A stretch of 64,000 bases of DNA from Larix kaempferi (lineage: Eukaryota > Streptophyta > Pinopsida > Pinales > Pinaceae), in contig BSBM01000440.1 in the NCBI GenBank assembly GCA_027924585.1, positions 12,307,501 through 12,371,500 of the forward strand, given 5' to 3'. A program made the translations under genes and the position numbers. Shown here in pieces: positions 33,591 to 46,050 of the stretch. The notes under the pieces were generated by a model. That model saw nothing but the letters and a program-made list of their open reading frames with translations, did not search any database and was not told the DNA's origin. Position 1 is the first letter of the stretch; each line of letters opens with the position of its first letter.

Positions 33591-36253
33591 TCCTACAAAA
33601 CAAGTTAAATTGCATGATTACAAACATCTCATAAATTTCAAAACAAATTCTTACACATAAAGAAATATGTCGTACAGTCATGCAATTATTTTAGCCAATG
33701 ATTCAATACAACATTTATCCATATCCTGTAACTTTCTAGATGCCTTCCAATCTCTACCAGAACATTGTTAAGAGTGTGCACAACTCCCAACATGTCAGCA
33801 AAGAGGTTTCATTCTAGATAAGTAGCAATGGAATGTTGTACAGTGCCATAGGACACTTACCCATCACGGGCATATTAGAAGTATATTGTTCATTAATGCA
33901 ATTATTCTAGTATGCATAATACACACCCTAAGTCTAGGAACATAAGCATTTACATCATTGAACAATATTATTTAAACAAACAAGTATGCAAGAAATGACA
34001 ATTCAAATACTTATCTTTGTTTGGTTGTAGGGTGGAATCCCTCTCAATATTTGCTTTTTTACAGGAACTACTGGAGTGTGCTCCCTCTTGATCTTTGCTT
34101 CCTGGATTAACTGTCCTTGAACTTATATCCATCCTCGATCTTTATGCATACTTACTAGTATCATCATTGTGTTATCCTCGAGGTCTCATACACAATCATA
34201 CATTCATTAGTATAATCTCAATACTATAAAACATTATGATTATAAATAATCTTAAACATGTATGGTCAAGATCATTTCATACACAGATAATTTATCACAA
34301 GCATTAGTATTCAAGGTTTAAGGGAGTACTTCCTTTACTCATGCAAATTCTTATTTGACCATAGGACTCTTCTGGTTAGTCATATCATTGATTAAAGTAA
34401 GAAACATAATATGCATAAGCTCATGATTACTCAAACTTATAACTTCATGAATAATCATGTACAAAAGTATAAGATCCTAACATAGGGTAGGATTCTAAAT
34501 TGATATAGGAAAAACATACCTGGATTAATGTGGTAGCTAGTTATGTCTAACATACCCACATGATGTGTTCTTGTTTTCTTCAATGACTTGTGCTAGTGAC
34601 CTGCATATCTCATAAGTTAACCATTGTGGAACCAAATTATACATACCTCATAAGTGGAGCTTCTATGTGATCCATGACAATGGATGAATCTTTGTCTTCA
34701 TGTCACCATGGTCATATGTTATTGATCTAGAACTTGATTTGTCTTTCTAGATGTACCTTTCATATTAGCGGACAACATCATCCTCATACAACACCACAAT
34801 GCATTAGTACAATCATTAGTGTTATAACCCAAATTAATGAATATGTTCTATCATGCATTCATACTTTTACTAGGGTGATAAGACAGGTCTAAAATTAGTC
34901 AAGATTGTTACTAAACTTAATAACATGAACACAAACATATCATGAACATATTTCAAAACATATTTGTAAGTCATACCTGTCGGGATTGATTGTAATCTTC
35001 TTACGTAAGGCCTTAGCCTCATCTCCCTCTGAAACTGGAACTTCTTCACTTATGCAGGTGACCAATCCATTCACTTCTAGGATTAACCCAATCCACTTGA
35101 TTTGCAGAAACTGGATCTGGAGCTGGATTAGGGTTTGTTAGGGAAACCCTAAAAATTCAAACTTTGAATTTCAAACTTCTGAAAGGATAGAAATATGTGC
35201 CTTGATGAGCTGATCAACCTGGTATACTCAGAATTTGAAAACTACAAAGTTTCACCCCTCAAATTTGCTTTTCAATCTTCCAGATTCACTAGGGAGGACC
35301 CTGAATTAGGGATTGAGTTTCCCAAATCTTCACCAAACCAAATAGTTTGATCCAAATCTCTAAAATTTGATTTTTCCAAGGAGCTTCTAGCTATGGTCAT
35401 AGATTTCAAAAATTCCCATTTTTGTAGAAGGCCTAATTTTTCATCTTTCCGATCAAAGTCCTGAACTAGGGTTTGATCAAGCCCATCCTTCTGCCCAACC
35501 AAAAAATTCGATCTTGGTCTCTAAATTTTTATTTTTATGAGGAGCATCAAGCCATGGTATCCGATTACAAAAATTACAACTTTCTCCGAAACCCTAAATT
35601 CTCGTAGCCATAAATGAAGGTGCTCAAAATCCAATTTTGTTTTGATAGAAATATGCACCTGATTGTTTCTAGTGTAACTCCGACATTTTAGATCCACAGG
35701 GTCTGAACATTCGTCTTGTGGTATCCTGATCTATTATCTTTCTAACCCCATAGGTCTGACCTCAAATGGATTCTCTGAGAGAAAGTGATGCCAAGTGTCG
35801 CAACTTGACCTATTTGTGGGATAAAACAGGAGAGTAAACTTGTACGGCGTGCCACGTGTCATTGGTTCAATTTCGGCCTCGAAAAATAGGACCTATGAAA
35901 GTAGAGTCTGTGCCCTACCTTCCAATTTTTATGAAATTTCATTTGGAGCTTCCCAACCCAAGTTGTGATCTTTTTTCCTAGGTCACATGTTTGTGACTGA
36001 GATCTAGAAGAGGCAAAAACCCTATATTATATAGATCATAAATCTAAAAGTACAACGAATTAGAGTCTCTCCTTCTGGCACAAGCTACATGGGGATTGCA
36101 TATTCGACCTGTAATATTTTCAGATCCTGAAACTTCTCCAAAATGAATTTATAGAGAAAGTGCTACGATGACTGGTTTTTGCTATATTAAGCCCTAGCTT
36201 CGCAAGTGCAACAAGTGTCATAAATGCCATACCATGCCTTCTTTCAGGATAGC
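33591..36253 (-). other. Long non-coding leader of element A (replaces gag, protease and integrase)
   Basis: About 2.66 kb between primer site and RT with no long frame and no gag, protease or integrase motif. It is homologous end to end (reversed) to 61229-63950 of element D. Two copies of a motif containing 'ccaaccaaaa' (reverse of ttttggttgg) lie near 35330-35420 and 35490-35580. A stretch at about 34020-34110 corresponds to the integrase relic of D but has lost its middle. Confidence 0.85.
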
Positions 36254-36265
36254 TCTGATACCATG
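36254..36265 (-). other. Primer binding site of element A
   Basis: The minus strand reads TGGTATCAGAGC immediately after the 5' LTR end, the initiator methionine tRNA type. Confidence 0.93.
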
Positions 36266-36863
36266 TTAGTTTTTCATAATTTAATTCAATATGATCTAGG
36301 ATCTTAACTGAGAGAACATCATGTACATCATATCTATAGCATATCAATCATGGACACAATAATGCAAGCACACAAGAGACACAGAATTTCACTGGGGAAA
36401 ACCAAGAAGGTGAAAAACCCCACAACTTCCTTAGAGATAGATAGAGCCATGATACAAAACCCAAGCATAAGATATATACTCCTAGTTGCAGCTTCTCCTC
36501 CTCCACTAGTGCGCCACTCTCTAATGAGTGTAAAAGTGAGAAGTGAGTCATCAAATAGAGTGCCTCCCATACTCTATTTATACATGACTTGACTTGCCTA
36601 ATAACTTTACTAGGTCGGCCTCAACTTAATCACATAATATAATGCTGACAGGGATGAACCCCAATAGGGTGCTCTAATAACCCTTTAACCCACATGACTT
36701 ATACAGGGTCGACCCCATCAAGGTGGTCTAATAACCCATCAAGTATAAGTTACGACACTTACAATATAAATGATGACACTTTTGTATAGAAGAATAATAA
36801 CATCTGTATAGGAATACAATATACATTTATGAAATACATTTTGAAGTTACAAATACATCAACA
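36266..36863 (-). mobile_element. 5' LTR of element A
   Basis: 598 bp with TGTTGATG and CTAACA ends on the minus strand, followed outside by CCAAC. It contains one extra 'ggttattaga' type repeat unit relative to the 3' LTR. A TATA box (reversed, tataaata) lies near 36578. Confidence 0.93.
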
Positions 36864-36868
36864 CCAAC

Positions 36869-39518
36869 CTTTGGATATCATGTTGGGATGAACCCGCTAA
36901 TGGGTATCATTTCGAGCATAGTTTATTTTTTATTCCAAGCTTGCTAAAAAATGAAACTTCAAGCATAGTTCATCCCCTGTTTCAAGCTCATGAAAAATGA
37001 AACAGAAAGCTCGAGCATAGTTCATTCTCTGTTTCAAGATCTTTAAAAAAATGAAACATACATATTATTGTCTGCTCAATGTTCGTTCTTTCTTATTACT
37101 GCTTATACATTGCTGCAATTTGATGTTTCCTTTGCTTATTGTCTTCCTAGATATGCATGACACTAGTTGGTTGCATTACATTGCTACCATTTAGTAGTTA
37201 CCCTCTGCAAAGACATGCTGCTATGAGTGATTCCACTCACATGCTTATTTGTAGTTATTGCTTAGGGTTGGTTCTGTGCATTGGAACTTAGTTGCATTCC
37301 ATTTGTTCTCTCTATACGAACTCAATATTTGTTCCTTTTCATGTTCATAAATACATCAGAATAAGTTACCGAGAATTCCTTCCACCTATCTTTGAGCTCG
37401 TTAAAAATAGTAAGAGGTTTTGAGCTTGCTTTTTGTTTTTTTGTGCTTTGGTTAAAACATGAAAAAAATTTGGAGTGCTTTTGATACCATAGTCACGCTT
37501 GTTAAAAATAAGGAAAAAGGTGTCAAGTCTGGTCCACTTTTCTCGTACTCATAAAAAAATGAGGAAGTATCTTCCTGGTATTATTTTATCTTATTTTCAG
37601 GCTAGGTGGATTATTTATGAAAAGAAAACTGTGACAAGTTTAATTTTAATCTCTTTCGCACTTAGTTATCAACCATGAAAAGGTAATCTTTCAAATGATA
37701 GTTTATCCCTTTTTCGACCTCATAAGACTAACTATGAAAAATGAACTCTTTGGAGTGTCCTTTAATCTCTTTTCAGACTCACTAAATATGAAAATATTGT
37801 CAAGCGAGCTTGATTTCTTTCACACTCATAAAAGGGTTTAAAAGAACGTCTGTTTGGTGTAAGTTTACCTCTTTTTCAGTCCGGGTGGACTAGTGACAAA
37901 AAATGTATACTCTAGTCAATCATTGACTAGAATATTTATCCCTCGTATTGTTTTATCCTTTTTCGAGTGTAGGAGACTAAAATGATGAAAAAGACACATT
38001 GGATTCTTCTTTCGATTACTTTCAGACTCTATAAACATGAAAATATTTCCCATTTTATCTTCTTTGGACTCGTAAAACCATGCATCGAAGCACCCCATAT
38101 GGGATTGAACCTCTCCTTCTTCAAGTTCATTAAACATATGATGAGGGACTCATCTAATATGAGCTACACCAAGAATTGGTTATCCTCCTCAAACTCGTTA
38201 AGAAACAAATAGGTACTCATCAATCATGATGGGGGGGGATTGGGAAAAATAGGTCAATTTCACATTATGGAAGTCGTTTGTTGTCACACTTGAACATGGA
38301 ACCTTTTTGCATCTTGTCTTACAATTGGGTAATCTATTTTCCTTTGGGTTACACCACTCCTATGGGTCAATATCTTTTCTTCAACTCATTCGAAGAAGGT
38401 CTTGGTTAGTGTTGCACTATGTTTTTTTTATAACTCATTGATTCAATGCTTCCAATTCATTTGATGTGTCATTCTATGTTCAAGGGAAGTGTTATCCCGA
38501 GTCAACCTTTCTGTAGTATTTTCGACCTTTCATCAGTCTCTGCTCATTTTTTGATACATCATTTTATATCACTTTCCTATGTCGATTTCATTCTGATGAT
38601 TTGGGATACATCATGGCCCTCATTTGACAAGTCTATTCCTATAGACTTCAACACATCATCCAAGAGTTAGACTTAGAAACCAATTAGTACCTTGGAACCT
38701 GCATGCATCAATGGTAGGTTTCCTCACTTTTGAAAGTAGGTTTACATCATTGGTCTCTGATAGAATGATTCCATGAGTGTTCGAATTCAACTCATTTACT
38801 CGCATTCATTGGAATGTACTAGGATACCTTGGGATTCATTGCCATCATTGGTGATTTCCCTCTCACTTGTTAACAGTTTACATTAATGACTGCTAATCAA
38901 GTGGTTTCTACCATGTTCGACTTTAGTATATCTATTTACATGGCTAGAATTGTATCATTTCGGGATTGGGTTGAAGATACTAGGGAGTGCTTATGTCTCT
39001 ATATCTTTATACCCAAGTTTTGATGGAGATTATTTGAGAGGATTCTAGTATGGACGTCATGTTGCTAGTATTACTAATATATATACTATCACATAGATAC
39101 ACTTTGTATTGGTTAGTGGCTATGTTTTGGTTGTGGCATATATCCATTGTGTACTCTTTCATGGCTACAACTTGATCTTGTCATGTATATATGGATCCGC
39201 ATTGTATCCTTGGGGGACATAATCCGATCAGTACTTGCATGGATCCACAACGTATTGGTTGGAGGTCATGCTTTGAGTTATTTTATTTTGAGTATGGGTA
39301 TTCCTACCTCAGGGATGATATTGATATACTATTTGATCTTGGTTTGCAACATCCATCCAGATCTCCTCTTCCTATGAAAATGTTTCCTATATCTAGATTC
39401 AATTAGACAACTTCATGAAATTTTTGAAATTTTTCTCAATGATCAGTGTTGAGCATCAAGAATACTTACCTCTGCAAGTTGTTCAAAGTGGCCCATTAGG
39501 CCCAATGTTGTAACCTTT
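36869..39518 (+). other. 3' non-coding region of gypsy E1, with degenerate repeats
   Basis: This continues E1 after the insertion of A. 36895-37060 holds three copies of 'tttcaag(c/a)tc..taaaaaatgaaac', a phrase also seen at 16221-16250 on the other side of A. 37380-38450 is homologous to 59640-60532 in E2 and consists of T-rich stretches followed by 'actcataaa' and 'atgaaaa' every 60-90 bp. No gene is recognised. The boundary with the leader of G near 38500-39500 is not resolved. Confidence 0.6.
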
Positions 39519-39530
39519 GCTCTGATACCA
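39519..39530 (-). other. Primer binding site next to LTR G
   Basis: The minus strand reads TGGTATCAGAGC, three bases inside the LTR end at 39534. It shows that G is the 5' LTR of a minus-strand copia-type element whose interior runs left. On the same strand a strong splice-donor-like 'gaggtaagtatt' follows about 50 bp later. Confidence 0.7.
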
Positions 39531-40316
39531 AACTGTAACGTCCCCTCCCATCGATTCAACGCAAGGAAGGGAACATGATACCAATCTGTGGAGATTTTAC
39601 ATAAACTCGGCCCATTCCATTAGATTGATACAACTAAATCAAATGTGTGCAGATGCAAATCAATTAAACATGCATAACGGAATAAAAACATCATCCACAC
39701 ACACCTTTCATATGCATTCAACATATAAAAAACAATCATCAATTTAAAAATATTGCAGAGGAAAAACACATAGATATAAATCACTTATCTTTATTATGAG
39801 ATGGTCCCAAGCAACTAGCTATGTCGCTACAACGTTCCACCCAACCATAGGTCTCTGCCCAACCTGTATTCTTTCATCACTTAGAGACCATTCTTGAGTT
39901 GGGCATGATTTCTACAAGGAAAAGGGGACATTCAAGCTCATACACAACCAAATAAACATTGCATCTAAGCCAAGCTAGTCCACAATTGGGTTTATCAAGC
40001 TAAATCTGAACCCTCTTCGTTTCTGGATGCTTACACTCCAGCTCAAGCCAAAGCAATGGATACCCATAACCCATACCCCCAACATACTCTTTTCTCACAA
40101 AACAAGCACAAACATTGGCATGGTTACACATTTTTAACAATGGGATTTACAAACAAGATGGCCATGGGTTTTCCCCAAAACGTTTCCATCCAAAAACGGA
40201 TTGTGGGATGGGGAAAAACAATCACAGGGAGGAAAGCGATTTATTCCCCAATTGTCTAAGCATTCAGTGGCCCAAACAGTCTCTATGGCACCCCAATTCC
40301 ATTCCCCTTCTTCCCA

Positions 40317-41587
40317 TGTTGAAATGTTACTTAGCAAAGTGATTGTTCACCTGGTATTGCCTTGGGGTGGACAAGGTCACTTAAAAAGGTTGGACCCCTT
40401 GTCATTAATGATTAATAAAGTGAGATGTACTTTATGTTCTTAAAGTGACTTTATTTAATCATTAATGTGTCATAAAGTGAGAAGTACTTTATGTTTATGA
40501 AGTGACTTTATGATAAAGTTCATAAAGTGAGAAGTACTTTATATTCTTAAAGTGACTTTGTGATAAAGTTAAGTTGTGGTTATATCCTAAGTTTCACTTT
40601 AATGAAAATTTAAGTGGGTTTTAATTAATGAGGGTCTCTCATAAAGTTAAATTTAATGAATGACTTAAGTGCACTTAATGTCATTTATTAAATCATAATG
40701 GAGCATTAAATGAGAGCCATTGATCTAAATTCATCTTAGCAATTGATTTGGAAAAGTGGTTACCATGAACAAAAAGGGCAAGGGCAAGGCAAATGGAATC
40801 ATTATTCACTTCACTCATTGAGATTTGAGGAGAGGAGAAGAGAGAGCAAGAGGAGGGCGATTTTCCCAAGGGATCTTCAAAACCCTTCTTAAATTTCTGA
40901 GAGAGAATTTGACTGGAAGAGGGCATGATTCCCAAGGAAGATCATAGCCATTAAATACAGTACAGTACCATAGCATTTGGCACGCATTCCAAGGAAGGTT
41001 TCTTGTGCATTAGTTGCAAGGGTCGTACTATTCATTTTGGGTGTGTTTTTTTTCAAGGTGATAGACCAGCAATAAATGCAGGCCGTACAACATTTAATGG
41101 GAATGGTTTCTTAGGACTGTTTCAGCATCTAAATAGGTCGTACTTCAGCTTTAATTGAGATAGTACAGCAGCTGATTGGGCACACATTTTGAGGCAGATT
41201 TGTGGGCACACTTTCCGAGAGGGAAAGTAAAGATAAGTACTGCTGTTTGTAATTAAATTTCTGAAGTTGAATAAGAAGATTCCTCTTGCACAGGTTTTCC
41301 CTGGAGGTTGGGGTTTTGCTTGGACCGTTGGTCATTTCTGTGTGTTAATTTTCCTGTGCATGTCATTTAATTTTTTGAGTTTAAATGAATGGATGAAAAT
41401 CAATTTTTTTGAGTTGGTTGAGAAATTGGGAAAAGAAATTTTTAATTCCATGTGTTTCATCTCAGTCAAATGTTTATTTAAAATTTTTGCATTCTAGGTT
41501 GGGCATTAAACTGAATGCAGAGAAGCCAAAAGGCTTAAGACCGGGTGGGGTTAAAAACAGTGGCATGAAATTTGTCGAAAAATAACA
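40317..41587 (+). mobile_element. 5' LTR of element F
   Basis: 1,271 bp, TGTTGAAATG to AAATAACA, unusually long for a copia LTR. The U3 part holds three short direct repeats around 'aaagtgag(a)agtactttat' (40418-40550). Confidence 0.93.
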
Positions 41588-41600
41588 TGGTATCAAAGCC
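41588..41600 (+). other. Primer binding site of element F
   Basis: TGGTATCAAAGCC directly after the LTR, the initiator methionine tRNA type with one substitution. Confidence 0.9.
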
Positions 41601-41753
41601 ATAACCAAAACAGAAATCAGAATTTTCAGTGTGGGTCAGAAAAAATCAGTTTGCAAGTTTTTTTTTTCAGTGGTTTGGGGTTTGAAAGTTTCAGCTTCAA
41701 GTTTTAGTAAAATTTCTTCTACTTCCAGTGTTGTTGGGTAAAACAGGGAAGCC

Positions 41754-42600
41754 ATGGTGTCTGGGCTTAGAGTCGAAGACAGGTTAGAAGGGGTGGTAAA
41801 CTTCAGTCCATGGAAGGATAGGATAGCCTTAATTCTCGAGGAGAATGAGTTGTGGGATATAGTAGTCAGTACTGCAACCAATCCTGTCACTGTACCAGTA
41901 GATGCTACATTAAAAAAAACCTTCATGAAGAAATATGTGAAAGCAAGAAGGATCATCTTAGATGCTATTAGGGACCATATTATTCCTCATATTTCAAGTA
42001 AGGACCATGCTCATCAGATGTGGTAATCTTTGACGAACTTATACCAGAGTTCAAATGAGAACAGAAAGATGGTGTTGAGGGAGAAGTTGAAGAACACAAA
42101 GATGAACAAGGGAGATAACATGATATCTTACCTTACTAGGATCTCGCAAGTTTGTGATGAACTTGGAGCGGTGGGTGAGAGGGTGGAGGATGCAGAGTTG
42201 GTTCGGACAGCACTAAATGGTGTGGAAAAGCCATGGAAGGTCTTTGTTGAGTCTGTGGTGGATTGGGAGCACATGCCTACATGGGATGATCTGTGGGATG
42301 ATTTCGTGCAGGAGGAGACTTGTAGGGGTTATGTGTAGGGTAGTTCTTCTCACAGCAGGGAGGATGAGGAGAACGTAGCATTAGCAGCAAAGGGGGAGAA
42401 GAAGTTCCAGAAGGGTTCCAAGAGTGGAACCAAGCCTAGTATAGGTGCAGGTGAGAAGAAGAAGGACTTGAGTCAGATCACGTGCTTCACATGCAAGCAG
42501 TTTGGGCACTATGCAGGTCAGTGTCCAAACAAGAAGAGGAAAGGTAAGCATCAGCATACATCAGCTTCAGCAGAGATGGATGAGTTCTCATCCTAGTTTG
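41754..42600 (+). pseudogene. Element F gag
   Basis: Starts MVSGLRVEDRLEGVVNFSPW, a copia Gag opening preceded by a 150 bp leader. Capsid motifs LREKLKNTKMNKGDNM and LTRISQVCDELGAVG and the zinc knuckle CFTCKQFGHYAGQC (42483-42524) are present. Stops lie at 42024 and about 42336, and near 42594. Related to gag of element C. Confidence 0.87.
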
Positions 42601-44122
42601 AGGATGAGTTCTCATTATTTATAGGTTGCACAGAGAGGACATCACTTACCAGCAGGGAGTTGGTAGGTGATGATGATGTTGATCAGGTTTAGTGTTCATT
42701 GGTTGGACACTCTTTCAGTGCTACAGCCACTACATTGATAGTGGGGCTTCGAGCCATATGACAGGTGTTCGAGAGATGTTCACCAAGATGACTGAGACTG
42801 GCTTGAGTCTCGAGGTGGTGTTGGGTGATGACACTACAGTTAGTGTAGTTGGGCGAGGGACTGTCACGTTTCAGAGGGAGTCCATGCATCCCATGATTTT
42901 GCAGGATGTGATTTATGTCCCAGGTCTGAAGAAGAACCTTGCTTTAGTTTCCATGATCGAGGACAGAGGATATGGTTTGTATGTCTGTGATGGGAAAGTT
43001 CATCTCTTTCCCAAGTTAGCTGGACCATCTGCTTCATGTGCCATTGGAGTAAGATGTGGGAAACTGTACAAGCTTCTCTTTTAGCCACAGTATGCATTAG
43101 CCCACACCAACAGCAATAGTGTTGATTCTTGTGAGTTGTGGCATAGGAGGATGGGCCACTTGCATCATCTGACATTGAGGTTGTTGAGGGAGATGTCAAT
43201 AGGTCTACCTCAGTTCAGCACAGAGCAGGGTGGAGTGTGCAGAGGGTGTGCTTTGGGAAAGTACACCAAGACTGCTTTTCCTAGCAGTGACTCCAGAGCA
43301 GGTGGTTGTTTGGACTTGATACATTTAGACTTGTGCGGGCCCATGTCTTCAGCTTCCATATCAGGGTATGAGTATTATGTTATTTTTATTGATGATCACT
43401 CCAGGAAGACCTGGATCTATTTCCTGAGAAGTAAAAAATCTCAGGAAATCCTATCACGGTTTCAAGAGTTCAAAGCTCTTGTGGAGAACCAAATAGGTAG
43501 GAATATTCGGGCACACAGATTAGACAATGGGGGTGAGTATACCTCCAAAGAGTTTGATGAGTATTGTAGACGGGAGGGGATCAAGAGGTAGTTTACAGTA
43601 CCATACACTCCATAGTAGAATGGGGTGGTAGAGAGGAAGAACCGTTCGATAGTGGGTGCAGCTAGAGCTATGCTGCATGATCAAATTATTCCTCTGTTTC
43701 TTTGGACCGAGGCTTGCTATACTGTTGCTTATCTTCAGAACAAGAGTCTGCACTGAATAGTGGGGTGTAAGACTCCTGAGGAGTTGTTCACAGGAAAGAG
43801 GCCTGAGATAGGTCACTTTAGGATTTTTGGATGCCTTGCATACTCCCATGTCCCTTCTGAGAAGAGGACAAAGTTGGAGCCTATAGTGAAGAAAGGAATT
43901 TTTGTTGGATATGATGAGACTTCGAAGGCTTTCAGGATATATCTTCCCTCGCAGAGGAAAGTTGTTGTGAGGAGGGATGTCAGATTTGAGGAGGAGAAAG
44001 CCTTTAGGAAGTCCATTGACTCAGAGTTGGGGGAGCAGCAGGTTGCATCTCCACAGCTGACAGGTGCACTGAGTCAGGTTACAGGGTCACAGGTTACAGG
44101 TACATCCAGTTCAGGGACTTAG
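42601..44122 (+). pseudogene. Element F protease and integrase
   Basis: The frame shifts at about 42715-42735, directly before the protease active site IDSGASSHMTG. Then YVPGLKKNL, WHRRMGHLHH, CRGCALGKYTK (zinc-binding region), [20 protein letters not shown] and NGVVERKNRS give an integrase core with its three acidic residues. The conserved PQQNG motif reads P-stop-stop-NG (TAG TAG at 43613-43618), and another TAG precedes FTVPY. IFVGYDETSKAFRIYLP marks the C-terminal end. Confidence 0.87.
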
Positions 44123-46050
44123 TTTACAGGGACAGGTTCACGGATGACAGGTTCACAGGGTTCACGTTCAGGTGATTCAGTTGATACTGGTTTAGGGTCG
44201 ATAGGTTCAGGTTCTCCAGGTACATGTACTTCTTCATGCAGACAACAATATGATGAGGAAGCCATGCAGGAGCAGATGCAGGAGTTAACTTCTTCCCAGA
44301 AACGAAAGCCAAGTTGGCTTAAGGATCTGGTGAAGGAAGCTGAGCAGTCTGTGGGTCCTCCCAAGAGGGAGATTAGGGAGAGCAGGGCACCAGAGAGATT
44401 TTGTAGCTATATGGCTATGCTGACTACTACCATTGATTTTGATCCTTCTACTTTTGAGGAGGCCAACTACCACCAGGTTTGGAGAGATGCCATGATGGAA
44501 GGGTACACTTCCATCATGAAGAATGATGTGTGGGAGATTGTTCCTAGACCAGAGGGGAAGTCAGCGGTGACTTCCAGGTGGCTCTACAAGGTGAAGAAGG
44601 CTACAGATGGCAGCGTTGATAAGTACAAGGCCTAGTTTGTTGCACGACGATTCTCATAGGTCGAGGGAGTTGACTATGATGAGACTTTTGCACCGGTTGC
44701 TATATTTTCTTCGATTAGAGAAGTGATCTCCATTGTTACAGAGATGGGTTTGAGGATTCGTCAGATGGATGTGAAAACCGCTTTCCTAAATGGTTTTCTA
44801 CAGGAGGAGGTCTACCTAGAGCATCCACAGGGTTTTGAGATTCATGAGAGAGAGTCTCATGTGTGTAGGTTGAAAAAGGCCTTGTATGGTCTGAAGCAAG
44901 CCCCTCGAGCTTGGTATTCCAGGATTGACTCTTACTTTCTTTCGATTGGGTTTCGGAAGAGTGAGGCGGATCCCAACCTATACTACATTGTGGTTGGTGG
45001 TGTTCCACTCATTCTTCTGCTGTATGTGGATGACTTGTTCATTACTGGAGGAGAGGACCTAATCGAAGCAAGCAAGAAAGACTTGGCTTCAGAGTTTGAG
45101 ATGTCTGATTTGGGGCTGATGCATTTGTATTTGGGCATGGAGGTTCAGTAGGAGGAGGGGCATGTTTTCTTGAGTCAGGGGAGGTATGCTTCAGATATTT
45201 TGAAGAGATTTCAGATGACAGATTCTTGAGTCAGGGACATGTTTTCTTGAGTCAGGGGAAGTATGCTTCAGAGATTCTGAAGAGATTTCAAATGATAGAT
45301 TGCAGGCCTATGTCCACACCGATGGCCACCAACTTGGAGGAGCTTTATGCTTCTGAGGGAGAGTTGGTGGACCCTACTTTGTATTGGAAGCTTATTGGTT
45401 CATTGATGTATTTGGTCAACACCAGACCAGATATGTGTTTTGCAGTAAACACTCTTAGTCAGTTTATGGTGGAGCCTAGGAGAGTGCATTGGATTGCTGC
45501 AAAACATGTCCTACAGTAATTGGTAGGTACAGTGGATTATGGACTAGAATACAGGAGATCTGATGGAGTGCGATTGGTTGTATTTACAGACTCAGATTGG
45601 GCAGGCAGTGTTTCGGATCGGAAGAGCACTTCCGATTGTTGTTTTAGTTTTGGCTCAAGTATTGTATCTTGGTTCAGTCAGAAATAGAAGTCCGTGGCAT
45701 TGAGTTCAGCAGAGGTAGAGTACATGGCAACCAGTCAGGCCAGTTGTGAGGCCTTGTGGCTTCGCAAGTTGATGGTGGATATATTTGGTCAGCAGATGGG
45801 GCCCACTGTGATACATTGCGATAATCAGAGTTGCATCAGGCTCTCTGAGAATCCAATGTTTCATGACAGGTCCAAGCACATTGAGATCAAGTATCACTTC
45901 ATTTGTGATTATGTTAAGAGAGGAGCAGTCCTATTGAGGTACATTTCTACTGATGAGTAGGTGACAGACATTCTTACCAAATCCTTGAGTAGAGGGAAGC
46001 ATATCTATTTCAGGGATAAGATGGGAGTGGTGAAGAACACTTTCCTCGGT
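44123..46050 (+). pseudogene. Element F reverse transcriptase and RNase H, with a 77 bp tandem duplication
   Basis: After a glycine/serine/threonine-rich linker come MKNDVWEIVPRPEGK, FVARRFS-stop-VEGVDYDETF, MDVKTAFLNGF, KKALYGLKQAPRAWY and the catalytic YVDDLFITG (about 45020). The 77 bp duplication starts at 45161 and 45238 and shifts the frame by two. RT continues LKRFQMIDCRPMSTPM and TRPDMCFAVNTLSQ. RNase H shows FTDSDWAGSVSDRKSTSD, CDNQSCIRLSENP and TDILTKSLSRGKH. Stops include TAG at 44657, 45685 and 45958. Confidence 0.87.
45161..45314 (+). repeat. 77 bp tandem duplication within RT of element F
   Basis: Two copies of 'catgttttcttgagtcagggg' begin at 45161 and 45238. Each encodes the same RT stretch ending LKRFQM. 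They differ at several bases, so the duplication is not recent. Confidence 0.9.

Larger units (their letters stand above)
16438..36863 (-). mobile_element. Copia element A (whole), split by elements B and C
   Basis: The LTRs at 36266-36863 (5') and 16438-16971 (3') are flanked by a perfect target duplication CCAAC at 16433-16437 and 36864-36868. The primer site, leader, RT-RNase H, 3' minisatellites, polypurine tract and 3' LTR follow in order on the minus strand. Removing nested B and C with their duplications leaves about 7.0 kb. Gag, protease and integrase are missing, so it could move only with proteins from another element. Its 3' minisatellite region took both later insertions. Confidence 0.9.

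Noticed and set aside
39147-39406. Two overlapping plus-strand ORFs with hydrophobic residues
   Set aside because: Possible membrane-like composition, but no family match, no promoter, and location in an unresolved retroelement boundary.
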